From contig CABUKB010000012.1 in NCBI GenBank assembly GCA_902492045.1, positions 1 to 51,983 of the forward strand: 51,983 bases of DNA, given 5' to 3'. The position numbers and the translations under genes are program-made. Source of the stretch: an uncultured Oscillospiraceae bacterium (GTDB lineage Bacteria > Bacillota > Clostridia > Oscillospirales > Acutalibacteraceae). This document shows, in pieces, positions 33,945 through 42,661 of the stretch. Each line of letters starts with the position of its first letter. The stretch's first letter is position 1. Under the pieces are notes generated by a model. It worked only from the letters and a program-made list of their open reading frames with translations, searched no databases and had not been told where the DNA came from.

Positions 33945-34891
33945 GCAGCCGCCTCCTCCCGGATGACAACGGGCGCGCCGTCCCTCGACACCTTCTCGGG
34001 ATCCAGGAGGATCCGATCCCCCGCCTGTAACCCGGACACCACATGGAATCCGGTGCTCCACTCCTCCCCGGACACGAAAACCCGCCGGACGGCCCGGCCG
34101 TCTGCATAGGCATACACATATTCATCCCCCTCCTCATCCTGCATCACGCACTCATAGGGCACCACCAGCGCGTCGGCGATGGAGGAGACCTGAACAGCCG
34201 CCTTGGCGTTCAATCCCACCCGCAGGGAAGGGTCCATCTGATCCTGATCCAACATGACGACCGCGTCGACAACGGTTTCCGTCACCGTCCCCACCAGCTG
34301 CTGCCGGGCGGAAGAGGCCAGTTCGGTCAGCACGCCGGTATAGGACTCTTTGCGGAACCCCGAGCCCGTGACCGTCACCCGCTGGCCAATCGCCACCTTT
34401 TGCAGATCCTGTTCCCGGACCGCGATCTTGACCCTCCGCGTATCGCTTGAAGCAATCACGGCGCATGGGACGGAGGTGTCCATCAGAGAACCCGGCGTGA
34501 CGTTGAGGGTGGAAACGACCCCCGAAACCGTGGCGGTAACTTCCTTGGTGATGATCGCGTCGGAAATCTGGGAAACGCCCAGGCCCCCTGTCTGCGCCAG
34601 CACCTGTTTGGTCGCGTCCACGTCCACCGTGAAGAGGACATCCCCCTGGTCGACTTCCTGCCCCGCCTGCACATAGACCTCTCCCGCCACACAGGGCATG
34701 TCCAGATACACGTTCTGGCTTTTGGCCGCCTCCACCTTGCCCGAGCAGCTCACCGTCTCCTCGACGAGCTGCGGCTGGAGTGTCACCACCCTCACCTCCA
34801 CAGGGGGGGTCTTTGTCAGGTGCCCGCCCAGCAGAATCCCGGAAATCGCCGTCAGGGTCAGGACCATCAGCCAAATATACTTTTTCTTCAT
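33941..34891 (-). CDS. Membrane-fusion/periplasmic adaptor protein (HlyD/RND type)
   Basis: 316 residues. N-terminal membrane anchor (about 5-24), then split barrel-sandwich halves (KVEAAKSQNVYLDMPCVAGEVYVQAGQEV split over about 50-85 and TATVSGVVSTLNVTPGSLM near 120), a beta-barrel and a C-terminal membrane-proximal domain (GRAVRRVFVSGEE). It links the permease encoded next to the cell exterior. No outer membrane is expected, so it likely acts at the cell wall side. ATG at 34891. Confidence 0.88.
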   Translation of the reverse strand: MKKKYIWLMVLTLTAISGILLGGHLTKTPPVEVRVVTLQPQLVEETVSCSGKVEAAKSQNVYLDMPCVAGEVYVQAGQEVDQGDVLFTVDVDATKQVLAQTGGLGVSQISDAIITKEVTATVSGVVSTLNVTPGSLMDTSVPCAVIASSDTRRVKIAVREQDLQKVAIGQRVTVTGSGFRKESYTGVLTELASSARQQLVGTVTETVVDAVVMLDQDQMDPSLRVGLNAKAAVQVSSIADALVVPYECVMQDEEGDEYVYAYADGRAVRRVFVSGEEWSTGFHVVSGLQAGDRILLDPEKVSRDGAPVVIREEAAA

Positions 34892-35079
34892 TTACCTACC
34901 ACGCCTTTCCCGCATCCGTCACACACCCCGCACGGTGACGGGAATCCCCATCCGTGCGTCCTATTTAGTCTTTGATGGAAGCGGGAAAATATGAGGGGCA
35001 GAAACTGGGAAGCCGGATTTTTTTCCATGCATGGCCCGCCTGTGTGCGTCCTCCTGCCCTCTGCTGCAATCCGGCCCGC

Positions 35080-35125
35080 AAAAAACGGAGCCGGGGAAAC
35101 CAATGTCCCCCGGCTCCTCGTTTTT
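35080..35125 (-). terminator. Terminator of the 142-residue helical protein gene
   Basis: CGGAGCCGGGG (35086-35096) with CCCCCGGCTCC (35107-35117) and TTTTTT on the minus strand (complement of 35080-35085). Confidence 0.88.
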
Positions 35126-35180
35126 CCGCCCGTCGGTTGCGGGCAATCGGACGGGCAACCGTCCGGCAGACAGCGCCCAC

Positions 35181-35609
35181 TTATAGATACGGTTTTAATT
35201 GTTCAACGTTGTTCTGTTCAAATTGCAACAGGCGTTCGGCCAGTCTGCGCACGTCCGGATCCACCTGCTGCATATCGTTGAGATGCTTGGTGATCTCGAT
35301 GATGCCCTTGTTGCTTCCCTTCATCATCATCTCCGCCATGGAGGACACCGACCCGTCGGTGATCGCGTTGATGTTAATCATTATATAGGAGGAAATCTTC
35401 GCCATAGGGCTGACGCTTTTCGCTCCCCTGTGCCTCTCCTCCAAGGCGTGGTGGGCGAGATCGTATATCTCGTCGTACTCCCGGTACTGGGATTCCACCA
35501 GCCGTTGAAACGCCGGGTCCTTCATCACACCGATGAGCTGTTTGATCGAGCTTTTGCCCATCTCGGTATTCTGACAGATATACTGGAGCAATTCCACATT
35601 TGCGCTCAA
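35181..35609 (-). CDS. Helical protein of unknown function, 142 residues
   Basis: Soluble, almost wholly helical, with patterns such as IKQLIGVMKDPAFQRLV, YDLAHHALEERHRG and LAERLLQFEQNNVEQ. It looks like a four-helix bundle of the ferritin-like or DUF2383 kind, but the metal ligands are not clear. The start is TTG at 35609 with GGGGAGG 6 bases upstream. It follows the methionine gamma-lyase-family gene by 63 bases and shares its direction, so it may be co-transcribed. Family not fixed. Confidence 0.65.
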   Translation of the reverse strand: MSANVELLQYICQNTEMGKSSIKQLIGVMKDPAFQRLVESQYREYDEIYDLAHHALEERHRGAKSVSPMAKISSYIMININAITDGSVSSMAEMMMKGSNKGIIEITKHLNDMQQVDPDVRRLAERLLQFEQNNVEQLKPYL

Positions 35610-35672
35610 AACGCATCCTCCCCTTTCCGGTATCCTGGTGATAGCTTTCCCGGAGAAGGGGGGGAATATACG

Positions 35673-36953
35673 CTAATCCAACCGCACCAGCCCTTTTTCC
35701 GCCATCGCCTGCACGGCCAGGAGTACGCCCATCTTGCCGGAGTGGAAATTGAGCCCTCCCTGCATATAGGCGGCATAGGGTTCCCGCACAGGCGCATCGG
35801 CGGACAATTCAATGGACGCGCCGTTTGTAAAAGCGCCCGCCGCCATGATGACCGGATGGTCATATCCGGGCATATCCCACGGTTCCGGTACCACAAACGC
35901 ATCCACGGGGGCCCCTCGCTGCATCCCCTGGCAAAAGGCGACGAGTGCTTCGGGGGTGCCGAGCCGGACGGCCTGGATGATATCGGCCCGTTCTTCCAAA
36001 GGGCCGGGTGTGACTTCGTAACCCAGCATATCCAGCAAAGAGGCGGCAAATACCGCCGTTTTCAGCGCCTCTCCCACCACATGCGGCGCATGGAACAGGC
36101 CCATGAACAGCGTGCGGTTATGGCCGAGAGAAGCGCCGACCTCCCGGCCGAGGCCGGGGCTGGTCATCCTGGCCGCGCACATGTCCACCAGGTCGTTCCG
36201 TCCGCAGATATACCCTCCGTTTTCCGCGATGCCGCCGCCGGGATTCTTAATCAGGGAACCCGCCATCAAATCGGCGCCCACGGCGGTGGGTTCGTCCGGC
36301 TCCACAAACTCGCCGTAGCAGTTATCCACAAATACCACCGCGTCGGGACGCACCGACCGGACGGCTTGAATCAGCTCCCCGATTTCCTCCACCCGCAGGG
36401 ACGGGCGCAGACTGTATCCCCTGGACCGCTGAACATGAACCATTTTCACCGTAGGATCGTGTAGCAGTGCATGGACAACGCCGGGCAGATCCGGTCTGCC
36501 GGACGGATCCAAAGGGACCTCGCGGTACCGGATGCCGAACTCCCGCAGCGACCCCGGCGCGGCGGTCTTTTCACCGATGACGCTCTCGAGCGTATCGTAG
36601 GGGGAACCGGTCGCCGCGAGCAGGGTATCGCCCGGACGCAGCACCCCAAACAGGGCGATGGTGATGGCGTGGGTCCCCGAAAGGATGCTGTGCCGTACCA
36701 GGGCGTCCGGTGCCCCCATCGCGTCGGCGAATACCCGGTCGAGTACGTCCCGGCCCCGGTCCCCGTATCCATACCCGGTGGTAGGGGCAAAATGGGATTC
36801 GCTGACCCGGTTCGCGATAAAGGCGCCGAGGACCTTGCGCTGATTCCGCTCCGTGATTGATTCGATACGGGAAAACGCCCCGGCGGCACGCGCCAGGGCT
36901 TCCCGGGCGAGGGATTCCAGCCGGGGATCGAGGGAAAAAATATCGGGATTCAA
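35673..36953 (-). CDS. Methionine gamma-lyase family protein (PF06838)
   Basis: PLP-fold protein of 426 residues once called aluminium resistance protein. Seen: FAPTTGYGYGDRGRD near residue 55, VRHSILSGTHAI near 85, LAATGSPYDTLE near 112, FVDNCYGEFVE near 208 and the PLP-lysine motif GSLIKNPGGGIA near 232. Reaction not established; sulphur amino-acid lyase activity is inferred from family name. In many Clostridia this gene lies near hfq or miaA; neither is here. Confidence 0.92.
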   Translation of the reverse strand: MNPDIFSLDPRLESLAREALARAAGAFSRIESITERNQRKVLGAFIANRVSESHFAPTTGYGYGDRGRDVLDRVFADAMGAPDALVRHSILSGTHAITIALFGVLRPGDTLLAATGSPYDTLESVIGEKTAAPGSLREFGIRYREVPLDPSGRPDLPGVVHALLHDPTVKMVHVQRSRGYSLRPSLRVEEIGELIQAVRSVRPDAVVFVDNCYGEFVEPDEPTAVGADLMAGSLIKNPGGGIAENGGYICGRNDLVDMCAARMTSPGLGREVGASLGHNRTLFMGLFHAPHVVGEALKTAVFAASLLDMLGYEVTPGPLEERADIIQAVRLGTPEALVAFCQGMQRGAPVDAFVVPEPWDMPGYDHPVIMAAGAFTNGASIELSADAPVREPYAAYMQGGLNFHSGKMGVLLAVQAMAEKGLVRLD

Positions 36954-36983
36954 GAGAATCCCCCTTTCTATGTTTCGTCCGCT

Positions 36984-37745
36984 CTATGGCGCGGAGGCGG
37001 CGGATTGCCGGCAGAGCTCCCCCCATCCCCCGCAGGGCACGAACCCGAGCCGCTCGTAAAGGCGGCGGGCGGTCTCATTTTTCGGGCAGATGGCGACCTG
37101 TTTCCCTTCTTCCTGAAGGACGGCCGCCAGGGTGGAGACGCAGGCCGAGGCGTATCCCCGGGAACGGTATTCCGGCAGGGTCGACACCGCCCCCAAGACC
37201 GCGCCCCCCGTCCACTCCGCCACCGTCATGGCACAGGATACCGGCTGGTCTCCTTCGGTTACGACAGCCGCGCGGCAAACGCCGTGCCGCATCCGGTACG
37301 ACACGTCCGCATACCAGGAATCCATCGACGGCAGCGCATGGCCGAAACCGGCTTTGAGGATGGGATACAGTTCCCGTGGAGAGACAATCACGGCGGCCGG
37401 ACCAGTGGGATGGATCAGGGTCCGGAGGGTCAGAACGGACCCGGTTTCCAACTGAGAATGGGGCCAAAGCGCCGCAAGCAGACGGGCGTTGTCCTGGTCG
37501 GTTCGCACCGACCGGATATCCGGCTGCATCGTCAAAAAAATGAAGACCTCGTCCCGCTCGCGCGGATCCGCTTCCAAAACGGCATGGCCGTCCATCAGGG
37601 CTATCGCGGAGCCATACTCCCCTTGCCAAAACCGGAGAAAGGGCTGTGTCACCCCGTATGCCTGCGCTAGAGAAAGAATGCGGCCCCCCGCCTCGCTTTG
37701 GGGTGTATAGTGTTCAAAACTTCCGGGGTCGGCCGTCCGAATCAT
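36984..37745 (-). CDS. GNAT family N-acetyltransferase
   Basis: 253 residues. The C-terminal GNAT core holds GAVSTLPEYRSRGYASACV near 195 and ICPKNETARRLYERLGF near 225. The N-terminal half is a divergent second domain, as in two-domain GNATs such as the FR47-like group. Substrate unknown. The ATG at 37745 follows GGAAAGG. It sits upstream of the methionine gamma-lyase-family gene in the same direction with a 30-base gap, so co-transcription is likely. Confidence 0.85.
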   Translation of the reverse strand: MIRTADPGSFEHYTPQSEAGGRILSLAQAYGVTQPFLRFWQGEYGSAIALMDGHAVLEADPRERDEVFIFLTMQPDIRSVRTDQDNARLLAALWPHSQLETGSVLTLRTLIHPTGPAAVIVSPRELYPILKAGFGHALPSMDSWYADVSYRMRHGVCRAAVVTEGDQPVSCAMTVAEWTGGAVLGAVSTLPEYRSRGYASACVSTLAAVLQEEGKQVAICPKNETARRLYERLGFVPCGGWGELCRQSAASAP

Positions 37746-37799
37746 ACACACTGTCCTTTCCTGCAAAAAACGGGCAAATTCTCCCGGAATCTCCCGCCG

Positions 37800-38834
37800 T
37801 CAAATCCCGGCCGCCGGCAGCCGGTCCCGCAGCAGACGCAGCAGCGCCAGCGTGTCCCGCAAATCCTCTTTGCGCAATGCGCAGGACGGGGTATGGAGAT
37901 ACCGGCAGGGCAGGGATACGGCCGCCACACGGCACCCGGACTTTGTCCTCTGGATGGCTCCCGCGTCGTTGCCGCCCGCCACGGCGGTTTTCGGCTGGAC
38001 GGGTAGTTTCTCCTCGGCAGCCAGGCCGGCAATCCAGTCGTATAAGGGCCGGTCGTACAGGGCATGCCTGTCCATAAAGGAGAGGACGGGCCCTTTCCCC
38101 TGCCGGCAGACCTGCCGGTCGGCCGGCACGCCGGCGGTATCCGCCGCGGTGGTGGCGTCCACCACCACCGCGAATTCCGGCTCAACAGCGAAGGCCACCG
38201 CTCCGGCTCCTCTCAGCCCCACCTCTTCCTGGACCGTAAACGCCAGGGTAACGTCATATGGAGGGGGATCGCCGGCCAGAGAAAGCAGCAGAGCGCAGCC
38301 CGCCCGGTCGTCCAACGCTCTGGCCTGGAACAGGCCCCCCTGCATTTTCTCATATCCGCTATCGAAAACGGCTACATCGCCGGGCGCGGCCATTTTTTCC
38401 GCAGCCTCTCGCGAATCGCATCCCAGATCAATCAGCAGACGGCCGGCGTCGGGCGGTGTCTCCTTTTCCTTTTCGGTACACTGGTGGACCGCCTTGCCCC
38501 CTATGACCCCGATGTGACCGTTGACCCGCACCCGCCGCGCAAACAGGACCCGGCTGTCGATGCCCCCCACCGGCACAAAGCGCAGATACCCTTCATCGGT
38601 GATCCCCGTCACCATCAGGCCGACTTCATCCATGTGGGCGGCGAACAGCACCCGGCAGGGCGCGGGTTCCCGGCCCTTGAGACGGGCGATGACACTGCCC
38701 AGCCGGTCCACCGTCACCTCCATCTCCACCGGGGAGGCGGCCAGAACCTGCAGAATATAGGAGCGCACGGCGTCCTCACGCCCGGACACCCCCGGCAGGG
38801 CACAGAGCTTTTTCAAAATCGTATTCACGCTCAT
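37800..38834 (-). CDS. M42 family metallopeptidase (second of a tandem pair)
   Basis: Dinuclear-metal aminopeptidase of the tetrahedral (TET) type, 344 residues. Metal and active-site motifs: FAAHMDEVGLMVT near 65, ARALDDRAGCALLL near 170, TVQEEVGLRGA near 203, VVDATTAADT near 225 and the final histidine in RYLHTPSCAL near 315. The start ATG at 38834 overlaps the stop of the upstream paralogue (ATGA) and follows GGGGGAGA. It likely degrades cytoplasmic peptides; hetero-oligomers with its neighbour are possible. Confidence 0.93.
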   Translation of the reverse strand: MSVNTILKKLCALPGVSGREDAVRSYILQVLAASPVEMEVTVDRLGSVIARLKGREPAPCRVLFAAHMDEVGLMVTGITDEGYLRFVPVGGIDSRVLFARRVRVNGHIGVIGGKAVHQCTEKEKETPPDAGRLLIDLGCDSREAAEKMAAPGDVAVFDSGYEKMQGGLFQARALDDRAGCALLLSLAGDPPPYDVTLAFTVQEEVGLRGAGAVAFAVEPEFAVVVDATTAADTAGVPADRQVCRQGKGPVLSFMDRHALYDRPLYDWIAGLAAEEKLPVQPKTAVAGGNDAGAIQRTKSGCRVAAVSLPCRYLHTPSCALRKEDLRDTLALLRLLRDRLPAAGI

Positions 38835-39865
38835 TTCCCGTCTCCCCCTTTCTCCGAATCCAGCACATAAGCCGCCAGCAGGCGGCCGGCATCCTCGACA
38901 TCGCGGATCAGCACCACCTCGGCGGGCGTATGCATGTATTTCAAGGGGATGGACACCAGACCCGACGGCACGCCGGTACGCGCCGACGCGATGGCGTCGG
39001 CGTCGGTGCCGGTATCCCCGCCCATCACCTCGGGCTGGCTGGGAATGCCGCGTTTTTCCGCCAGCGAGGTCAGGCGGCGCGAAATGCCCGCGTCGAGACA
39101 GGGCGACCAGCCGATCATCGGCCCCCGGCCCATGACACCGCATTTGTGTGCATCCGAATCCGGGGTGCAGGCAAAGCTGACATCCACAGCCAGCGCAGCG
39201 TCCGGCGTCAGTCCATAGGCGGCGGATGCCGCCCCTCTGGTTCCGAGTTCCTCCTGAACACAGAAGGCGACCGCCAGATCACAGGGAAGAGGGCATTCGC
39301 CGAGCAAATCCAGGGCGTACAGAATAGCGGCCACCCCCGCCCGGTCGTCGAGGGCCTTGGAACAAACCCGCCCCCCTGCAAGATCGACGAATTCTGCCGC
39401 AAAAGTGACGGGGGTGCCGGGAGGAAGCAGGCGGCGGGCATGCCGGGCGTCCAGCCCGGTGTCGATGCCGAGACAGGCGATCTCGGGCAATGTATCCGCG
39501 TCCTGTCCGGCCAGATGGGGCGGCGTGGAAACAAACAGGCCGCCGACGGCCTTTTTCCCCCACAGCGTCACCCGCGCGCCTGAAACGGCGCGGCGGTCCA
39601 CGCCGCCGCACGGTGCGGCATAGACAAAACCGGCCTCGTCCGTGTGGGTGACGATAAAGCCGATTTCGTCGATATGCGCCTCAAGCAACAGCAAGGGCGC
39701 GTCCGCCTGGCCGCAGCGCCGGATCCCCACGACGTTGCCGAGCGCATCCGTACTGACATCCTCCATAAAATCCCGCAGCATCTCCGCAGCCGCTTGTCCG
39801 GCCTGGACCAGGCCGGCGGCACCGGGGACCCCGCATAGACGCTCGAGGCAGGCCCGCAGTTCCAT
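38831..39865 (-). CDS. M42 family metallopeptidase (first of a tandem pair)
   Basis: 344 residues, the same length as its neighbour, but clearly diverged. Motifs: LLEAHIDEIGFIVTH near 65, SKALDDRAGVAAIL near 165, FCVQEELGTRGAA near 205, AVDVSFACTPDSD near 230 and KYMHTPAEVV near 325. The ATG at 39865 follows AAGGAAGGA. Translationally coupled with the second M42 gene. Same expected cytoplasmic aminopeptidase role, probably with different residue preference. Confidence 0.93.
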   Translation of the reverse strand: MELRACLERLCGVPGAAGLVQAGQAAAEMLRDFMEDVSTDALGNVVGIRRCGQADAPLLLLEAHIDEIGFIVTHTDEAGFVYAAPCGGVDRRAVSGARVTLWGKKAVGGLFVSTPPHLAGQDADTLPEIACLGIDTGLDARHARRLLPPGTPVTFAAEFVDLAGGRVCSKALDDRAGVAAILYALDLLGECPLPCDLAVAFCVQEELGTRGAASAAYGLTPDAALAVDVSFACTPDSDAHKCGVMGRGPMIGWSPCLDAGISRRLTSLAEKRGIPSQPEVMGGDTGTDADAIASARTGVPSGLVSIPLKYMHTPAEVVLIRDVEDAGRLLAAYVLDSEKGGDGK

Positions 39866-39940
39866 TCCTTGTTCCTTCCTTTCCCCATCCGCTCCGGCGC
39901 ACAAGCGCCGGAGCCGTCCGGATTGCGCGATATGCGCCGG

Positions 39941-41329
39941 CTATCCTTCCATAAGGTCCATGACGAGGCGCTTGAAGTGATCGCCCCGCTCTTCAAAATC
40001 ACGATACAGATCGAAACTGGCGCTGGCCGGAGAGAGGAACACGATCTCCCCCGGCTCGGCCAGGCGGCGGGCGGTGAGGACCGCCTCCTCCATGTTTTTC
40101 ACCCGATAGATGGGCAGGTCGGAGCAGGCGCGGATGGCCGACTGGATGGCGGGCGCAGTATCCCCCATCAGAATAGCGGCGCTGACCGTTTCGGCGGCGA
40201 CGGGCCCCAAGGGATCATAGGGGATGTGTTTATCGTACCCCCCCGCGATGAGAATGACCCCGTGACCGAAAGCCCGCAGACCCGCGATGGTGCGGGTGGG
40301 GCTGGTGCCGATCGAATCGTTGTACCATTTCACGCCGTCCAGTTCCCGGACCAGTTCACAACGGTGCGGCACCCCGCCGAAGCCCCGGGCAAACGCGCCC
40401 ATGACAGCCGGCGGAACCACTCCCCACACCGCCGCGAAGGCGGCGAGGAAATCCTCAATCATATGGTTGCCGGGCAGACGGATCTCCTTGGCCGGCAGGA
40501 TCGGCACCCTCTCGGATCCGTCCCGCCCGTACAAAACACCGTCTTCCCCGAGATACGTTCCTCTTTCCACTTCCCCAAGGCGGGAAAACAGAAACACACG
40601 GCTCTTCAGCCCGTCGGCGAATCCGGCCGTGGCCGCATTGCCGGCGTTGAGAACGGCGCGGTCGCCCGGCTGCTGGTAGCGCACGATGTTCCGTTTCGCC
40701 TCGCGGTATTCGGTCATATCGGCATGCCAGTCCAGATGGTTGGGAGCGATGTTTGTCACCACCGAAACCTGCGGGCTCCGCTCCATATGCATGAGCATGA
40801 AGCTCGACAGTTCCACCACCACAACATCCCCGGGCCGAATCTGTTCGATTCCCGGCAGGAGAGGCCAGCCGATGTTGCCCCCGAGATGCACGGTATGCCC
40901 CGCCGCCTGCAAAAGCCCGGCGATGATGCTCGTGGTGGTGGTTTTGCCGTCCGATCCCGTGACACCGTAAACAGGGGCCGGGCTGAGTTCCAGCACCAGC
41001 TCGATCTCGGTCGTCACCCGCACCCCGCGGGCCCGGGCGTTTTCCAACGGCGGGAGGGTGGGGTTCATCCCCGGAGAACGCAAAATCAAATCCACCTGGA
41101 GATCGTCCAGATAGCCTTCCCCCAGCCGGAGGACCGCACCGGCTTTTTCCAACTCGCCGGCCGTCTTTCCGAGAGCGGCGCGATCCCGTTTGTCGCAGGC
41201 CAGCACCTCGGCTCCGTGCTCCAAAAACTGACGGACCACCGGAATATGGGTTCTTCCCAGGCCGCAAACAGCCACCCTCCGTCCCTTAAGAGAGGAAAAG
41301 AAAGCCTCGCAACTCGTTTGCGTCAACAT
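39941..41329 (-). CDS. murD: UDP-N-acetylmuramoyl-L-alanine--D-glutamate ligase
   Basis: Adds D-glutamate to UDP-MurNAc-L-Ala in peptidoglycan synthesis. About 462 residues. Seen: VAVCGLGRTHIPVVRQF near 20, the ATP loop GVTGSDGKTTTTSIIAG near 112, NIAPNHLDWHADM near 175, VPHRCELVRELDGVKWYNDS near 300 and LSPASASFDLYRDFEERG near 430. The ATG at 41329 is preferred over 41356 because it gives the family's usual length and has GGCGGGAA before it. It lies alone, away from other mur genes. Confidence 0.95.
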   Translation of the reverse strand: MLTQTSCEAFFSSLKGRRVAVCGLGRTHIPVVRQFLEHGAEVLACDKRDRAALGKTAGELEKAGAVLRLGEGYLDDLQVDLILRSPGMNPTLPPLENARARGVRVTTEIELVLELSPAPVYGVTGSDGKTTTTSIIAGLLQAAGHTVHLGGNIGWPLLPGIEQIRPGDVVVVELSSFMLMHMERSPQVSVVTNIAPNHLDWHADMTEYREAKRNIVRYQQPGDRAVLNAGNAATAGFADGLKSRVFLFSRLGEVERGTYLGEDGVLYGRDGSERVPILPAKEIRLPGNHMIEDFLAAFAAVWGVVPPAVMGAFARGFGGVPHRCELVRELDGVKWYNDSIGTSPTRTIAGLRAFGHGVILIAGGYDKHIPYDPLGPVAAETVSAAILMGDTAPAIQSAIRACSDLPIYRVKNMEEAVLTARRLAEPGEIVFLSPASASFDLYRDFEERGDHFKRLVMDLMEG

Positions 41330-41365
41330 GTTTTCCCGCCTTCCCGCCATTTCCATACTCGGTAT

Positions 41366-41394
41366 ATTATACTGAGAAAATGAGAAAATATCAA
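41366..41394 (-). promoter_or_regulatory. Promoter of murD
   Basis: Minus strand TTGATA (41394-41389), 17-base spacer, TATAAT (41371-41366), about 37 bases before the start. Confidence 0.85.
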
Positions 41395-41555
41395 CAGCCT
41401 GTTAAAAAGACGAAACCGATTCGTTAATTTTTTATAAACGATGAGGGATTTGGTTGCAGGCCGCAGGAAAAGAAGATAAAATAATGGATATAAAGACGGG
41501 CCGGCGGTATAAAACCGCCGGCCCCCCGAATCGCTATGCGGAAAGAGGACAGCTT

Positions 41556-42572
41556 ATGTTCTTTTATGAAGGCCAGTCCTGCCCGGTCTGCGGGCAGCCT
41601 TTTCGGGAGACAGACGATATCGTCGCCTGTCCTCAGTGCGGCGCGCCCCATCACCGGGAATGCTGGAAAAAAGAAGGGCACTGCCATTTTGCCGCCGCAC
41701 ACGGCACACCGGAGCAGTGGAAGCGGCCGGAACATCAGCCGGGTGGAGCCGGGGCCTCCGCCTCCCCTCCGGCCGGCGCGGAGGGTAAAGTCTGTCCCCA
41801 TTGCGGGAAAGACAACCCCGAATACGCCGAATTCTGTTCCCGTTGTGGCCGGGAATTGCCGGCGTCCGACTGGTCCAGCGCCCCTCCTCCCCCGCCGGCG
41901 GGCCCTATCCCTCCGCCCTATTCGCCGCCCGGCACCTATGGAGAATACGCCCCCTTCCGCGCACCTGTCTACGACGCGATGGGCGGCATTCCCATCAAGG
42001 AGGATATCGAGGGGGTCACGGCGGGTGAACTGGCCCAGACCGTGGGGGTAAACAGCGCGTATTATATACCTCGGTTTCACCGCATCAGCCGGAGCGGTTC
42101 CAAAATCTCCTGGAACTGGTTTGCCTTTCTGATTCCTCCCTGCTGGCTCATCTACCGCAAAAATTTTCTGGCGGGGGGCCTGACCCTGCTGTTTTGGATC
42201 GCCCGTCAGATCCTTTCCTCTCTGATCTCGTTGCTGTACATCTCCCCCCTGCTTACGGACAGCGGCAATATCTATGCCGAAATGCTGTCTGCCGTCGATA
42301 CGCTGATGCAGTCCCCGCAAACCCGCCTGCTGCTGATCGCCCTGGCGGCCGCCGGAATTGGGGAACTGCTTCTCCGGATTTTTTTCGGATTGTTCGGCAA
42401 TTATTTTTACATGCAGAACGTCCTGCGAAAATCCCGGAAGTGGCGGCTGGATCCCGATGCGCGCTATCGTCAGAACGTTTTTACATCGGGAGGCGTGACG
42501 TTCGGGCTTGGGACCTCCGCGTATCTGTGCATTTTTCTCTCCCAGTATCTCCTGCTGTTCTTTTCCCTGTAG
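41556..42572 (+). CDS. Prok-RING-like zinc-finger membrane protein (first of a pair)
   Basis: 338 residues. N-terminal CPVCGQPF...CPQCGAPHHRECW forms a RING-like CxxC zinc fold (about 9-42), then a zinc ribbon CPHCGKDN...CSRCG near 82-100, a Pro-rich linker, and a C-terminal DUF2628-like part with SKISWNWFAFLIPPCWLIYRK near 185 and three helices. Resembles bacterial proteins with a RING finger family 1 domain; function unknown, perhaps a membrane sensor. ATG at 41556 follows AAAGAGGA. It is 89 bases before its paralogue. Confidence 0.8.
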   Translation: MFFYEGQSCPVCGQPFRETDDIVACPQCGAPHHRECWKKEGHCHFAAAHGTPEQWKRPEHQPGGAGASASPPAGAEGKVCPHCGKDNPEYAEFCSRCGRELPASDWSSAPPPPPAGPIPPPYSPPGTYGEYAPFRAPVYDAMGGIPIKEDIEGVTAGELAQTVGVNSAYYIPRFHRISRSGSKISWNWFAFLIPPCWLIYRKNFLAGGLTLLFWIARQILSSLISLLYISPLLTDSGNIYAEMLSAVDTLMQSPQTRLLLIALAAAGIGELLLRIFFGLFGNYFYMQNVLRKSRKWRLDPDARYRQNVFTSGGVTFGLGTSAYLCIFLSQYLLLFFSL

Positions 42573-42661
42573 CGGCTTTCGCACGCTCGGCTGGCCGCCA
42601 GCCATTCCAAACCCGGGCCCGGAGCATTCCGCGCCCGGCTGAAGAAACGGACGGGTTCGTT

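Noticed and set aside
35199..36464. Plus-strand frame over the helical-protein and methionine gamma-lyase-family genes
   Set aside because: Crosses two clear genes and a gap on the other strand; composition typical of a shadow.
39869..41383. Plus-strand frame over murD
   Set aside because: murD motifs are complete on the minus strand; this frame has none.
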